A stretch of 64,000 nucleotides of DNA, taken from positions 817,001 through 881,000 of the forward strand of contig JABTUZ010000001.1 in the NCBI GenBank assembly GCA_015075105.1. Reading direction: 5' to 3'. The translations under genes were made by a program, and so were the position numbers. The number at the start of each line of letters is the position of its first letter. Position 1 is the first letter of the stretch. The notes below the pieces were generated by a model. That model made no database searches, had not been told where the DNA came from, and was given only the letters and a program-made list of their open reading frames with translations. Shown here one piece after another: positions 63,409 through 64,000 of the stretch. This stretch comes from Leptospiraceae bacterium. Lineage in GTDB: Bacteria > Spirochaetota > Leptospiria > Leptospirales > Leptospiraceae.

Positions 63409-64000
63409 ATGAATCTTCCCCGTATTGAAAATATTGATGTAAAAGGGAAAAGAGTTTTTCTAAGGGTTGATTTTAATGTACCCATGAAAGATGGGAAGGT
63501 AAGCGATTCAACCAGAATAGAAAAGACTATGCCAACGATTGAGATTTTGTTGAGCAAGGGAGCAAGACTCATCGTAGCGAGCCATCTCGGGAGACCCGAT
63601 GGGAAGGTTGACCCCAAATATTCCATGAAACCGGTTTGTGATACTTTTCAAAGTATTTTGAAAAAAAGCGTAGCTTTTTCCGAAAAACTTGTCGGAGACG
63701 ATGTTGTAAACTTGACTAATGGACTGAAAGACGGTGAAGTCCTAATGTTAGAAAATTTGAGATTTTCTAAGGAAGAAGAAGAAAATTCTCCTCAATTTTC
63801 CAAGCAGCTTTCAGAATTGGCAGATATTTACGTAAACGATGCTTTTGGAACAGCACACAGGGCGCACGCATCTACCGAAGGGATTACCCATTTTCTGCCA
63901 GCTTATGCAGGTACTCTTATGTACAAGGAGATTGTGTTTTTGACCGGACTATTTACAAAACCGGAAAGACCGTTTGTGGCAATTATTGGTGGAGCAAAAG
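63409..64000 (+). CDS. pgk: Phosphoglycerate kinase, N-terminal part, cut by window edge
   Basis: ATG at 63409, then an open frame to the window end (197 codons, no stop). [21 protein letters not shown], the substrate loop [40 protein letters not shown] and the final IIGGAK are the PGK blocks of the N-terminal domain. It interconverts 1,3-bisphosphoglycerate and ADP with 3-phosphoglycerate and ATP. The gap-pgk order is standard. Confidence 0.95.
   Translation, partial: MNLPRIENIDVKGKRVFLRVDFNVPMKDGKVSDSTRIEKTMPTIEILLSKGARLIVASHLGRPDGKVDPKYSMKPVCDTFQSILKKSVAFSEKLVGDDVVNLTNGLKDGEVLMLENLRFSKEEEENSPQFSKQLSELADIYVNDAFGTAHRAHASTEGITHFLPAYAGTLMYKEIVFLTGLFTKPERPFVAIIGGAK

Overview
The window is AT-rich (roughly one third G+C by eye) and densely coded, and looks like the chromosome of a spirochaete of the Leptospira/Leptonema/Turneriella type. 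This rests on gene content and order: a rimP-nusA-infB-rbfA-truB-rpsO-pnp-M16 protease-dut-ftsK run, a proBA-nadD-yqeK-LCP-rsfS run, an LmtA-like lipid methyltransferase, an infB with a glycine-rich N-terminal insert, and many lipoproteins. The taxonomic call is inference; there is no rRNA gene in the window to settle it. I see no phage, insertion sequence, CRISPR array, tRNA or rRNA.

Layout. 1-3.9 kb (minus): a secreted phosphodiesterase (cut by the window edge), a VWA protein and a small DsbD-N-like exported protein in one coupled operon, then a YhhN membrane protein. 4.0-7.4 kb: a 2-Cys peroxiredoxin with a clear promoter and a perfect Fur/PerR-like palindrome, a GHKL-ATPase-like protein, a VOC protein and exonuclease III. 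7.5-12.9 kb (plus): an aa3/caa3-type cytochrome c oxidase locus (SCO, DUF420, coxB, coxA, coxC in two frames, subunit IV, a second subunit III, and a 54-residue Cys-x2-Cys membrane protein). 13-20.5 kb: an NADK2-like kinase, an LmtA/ICMT-like methyltransferase divergent from a PlsC-like acyltransferase, a NamZ (DUF1343) lipoprotein, an LPP20-like lipoprotein and an M20 amidohydrolase. 20.5-34 kb (minus): pepP, GT9, a thiolase-like protein, rsfS, LCP, yqeK, nadD, proA, proB, a membrane protein, nnr and a lipoprotein; a plus-strand Hpt/response-regulator pair sits inside this run. 34-57.8 kb (plus): one long housekeeping series from rimP through infB, pnp, ftsK, rimO, pgsA, trpD, yajC-secDF and ribDE. 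57.8-64 kb: a degenerate GGDEF protein, fbp, purL (minus), gap and the start of pgk.

How it fits together. Most genes serve core work: translation factors and RNA decay, proline and NAD synthesis, Sec export, riboflavin, purines and lower glycolysis/gluconeogenesis. Accessory interest is concentrated in the respiratory locus and its possible link to the peroxide regulon through shared Fur/PerR-like sites, and in several proteins that keep a family fold but lack canonical catalytic residues (thiolase without its Cys, GGDEF without the motif, LCP without its Arg/Asp, NAD kinase with GQDG, CoxA without the K-channel Lys).

I did not find a clearly new multi-gene system. The strongest leads are the split/frameshifted coxC next to a K-channel-less CoxA, the Shine-Dalgarno-in-terminator element ahead of yajC, and the M16 protease gene with no normal start codon.
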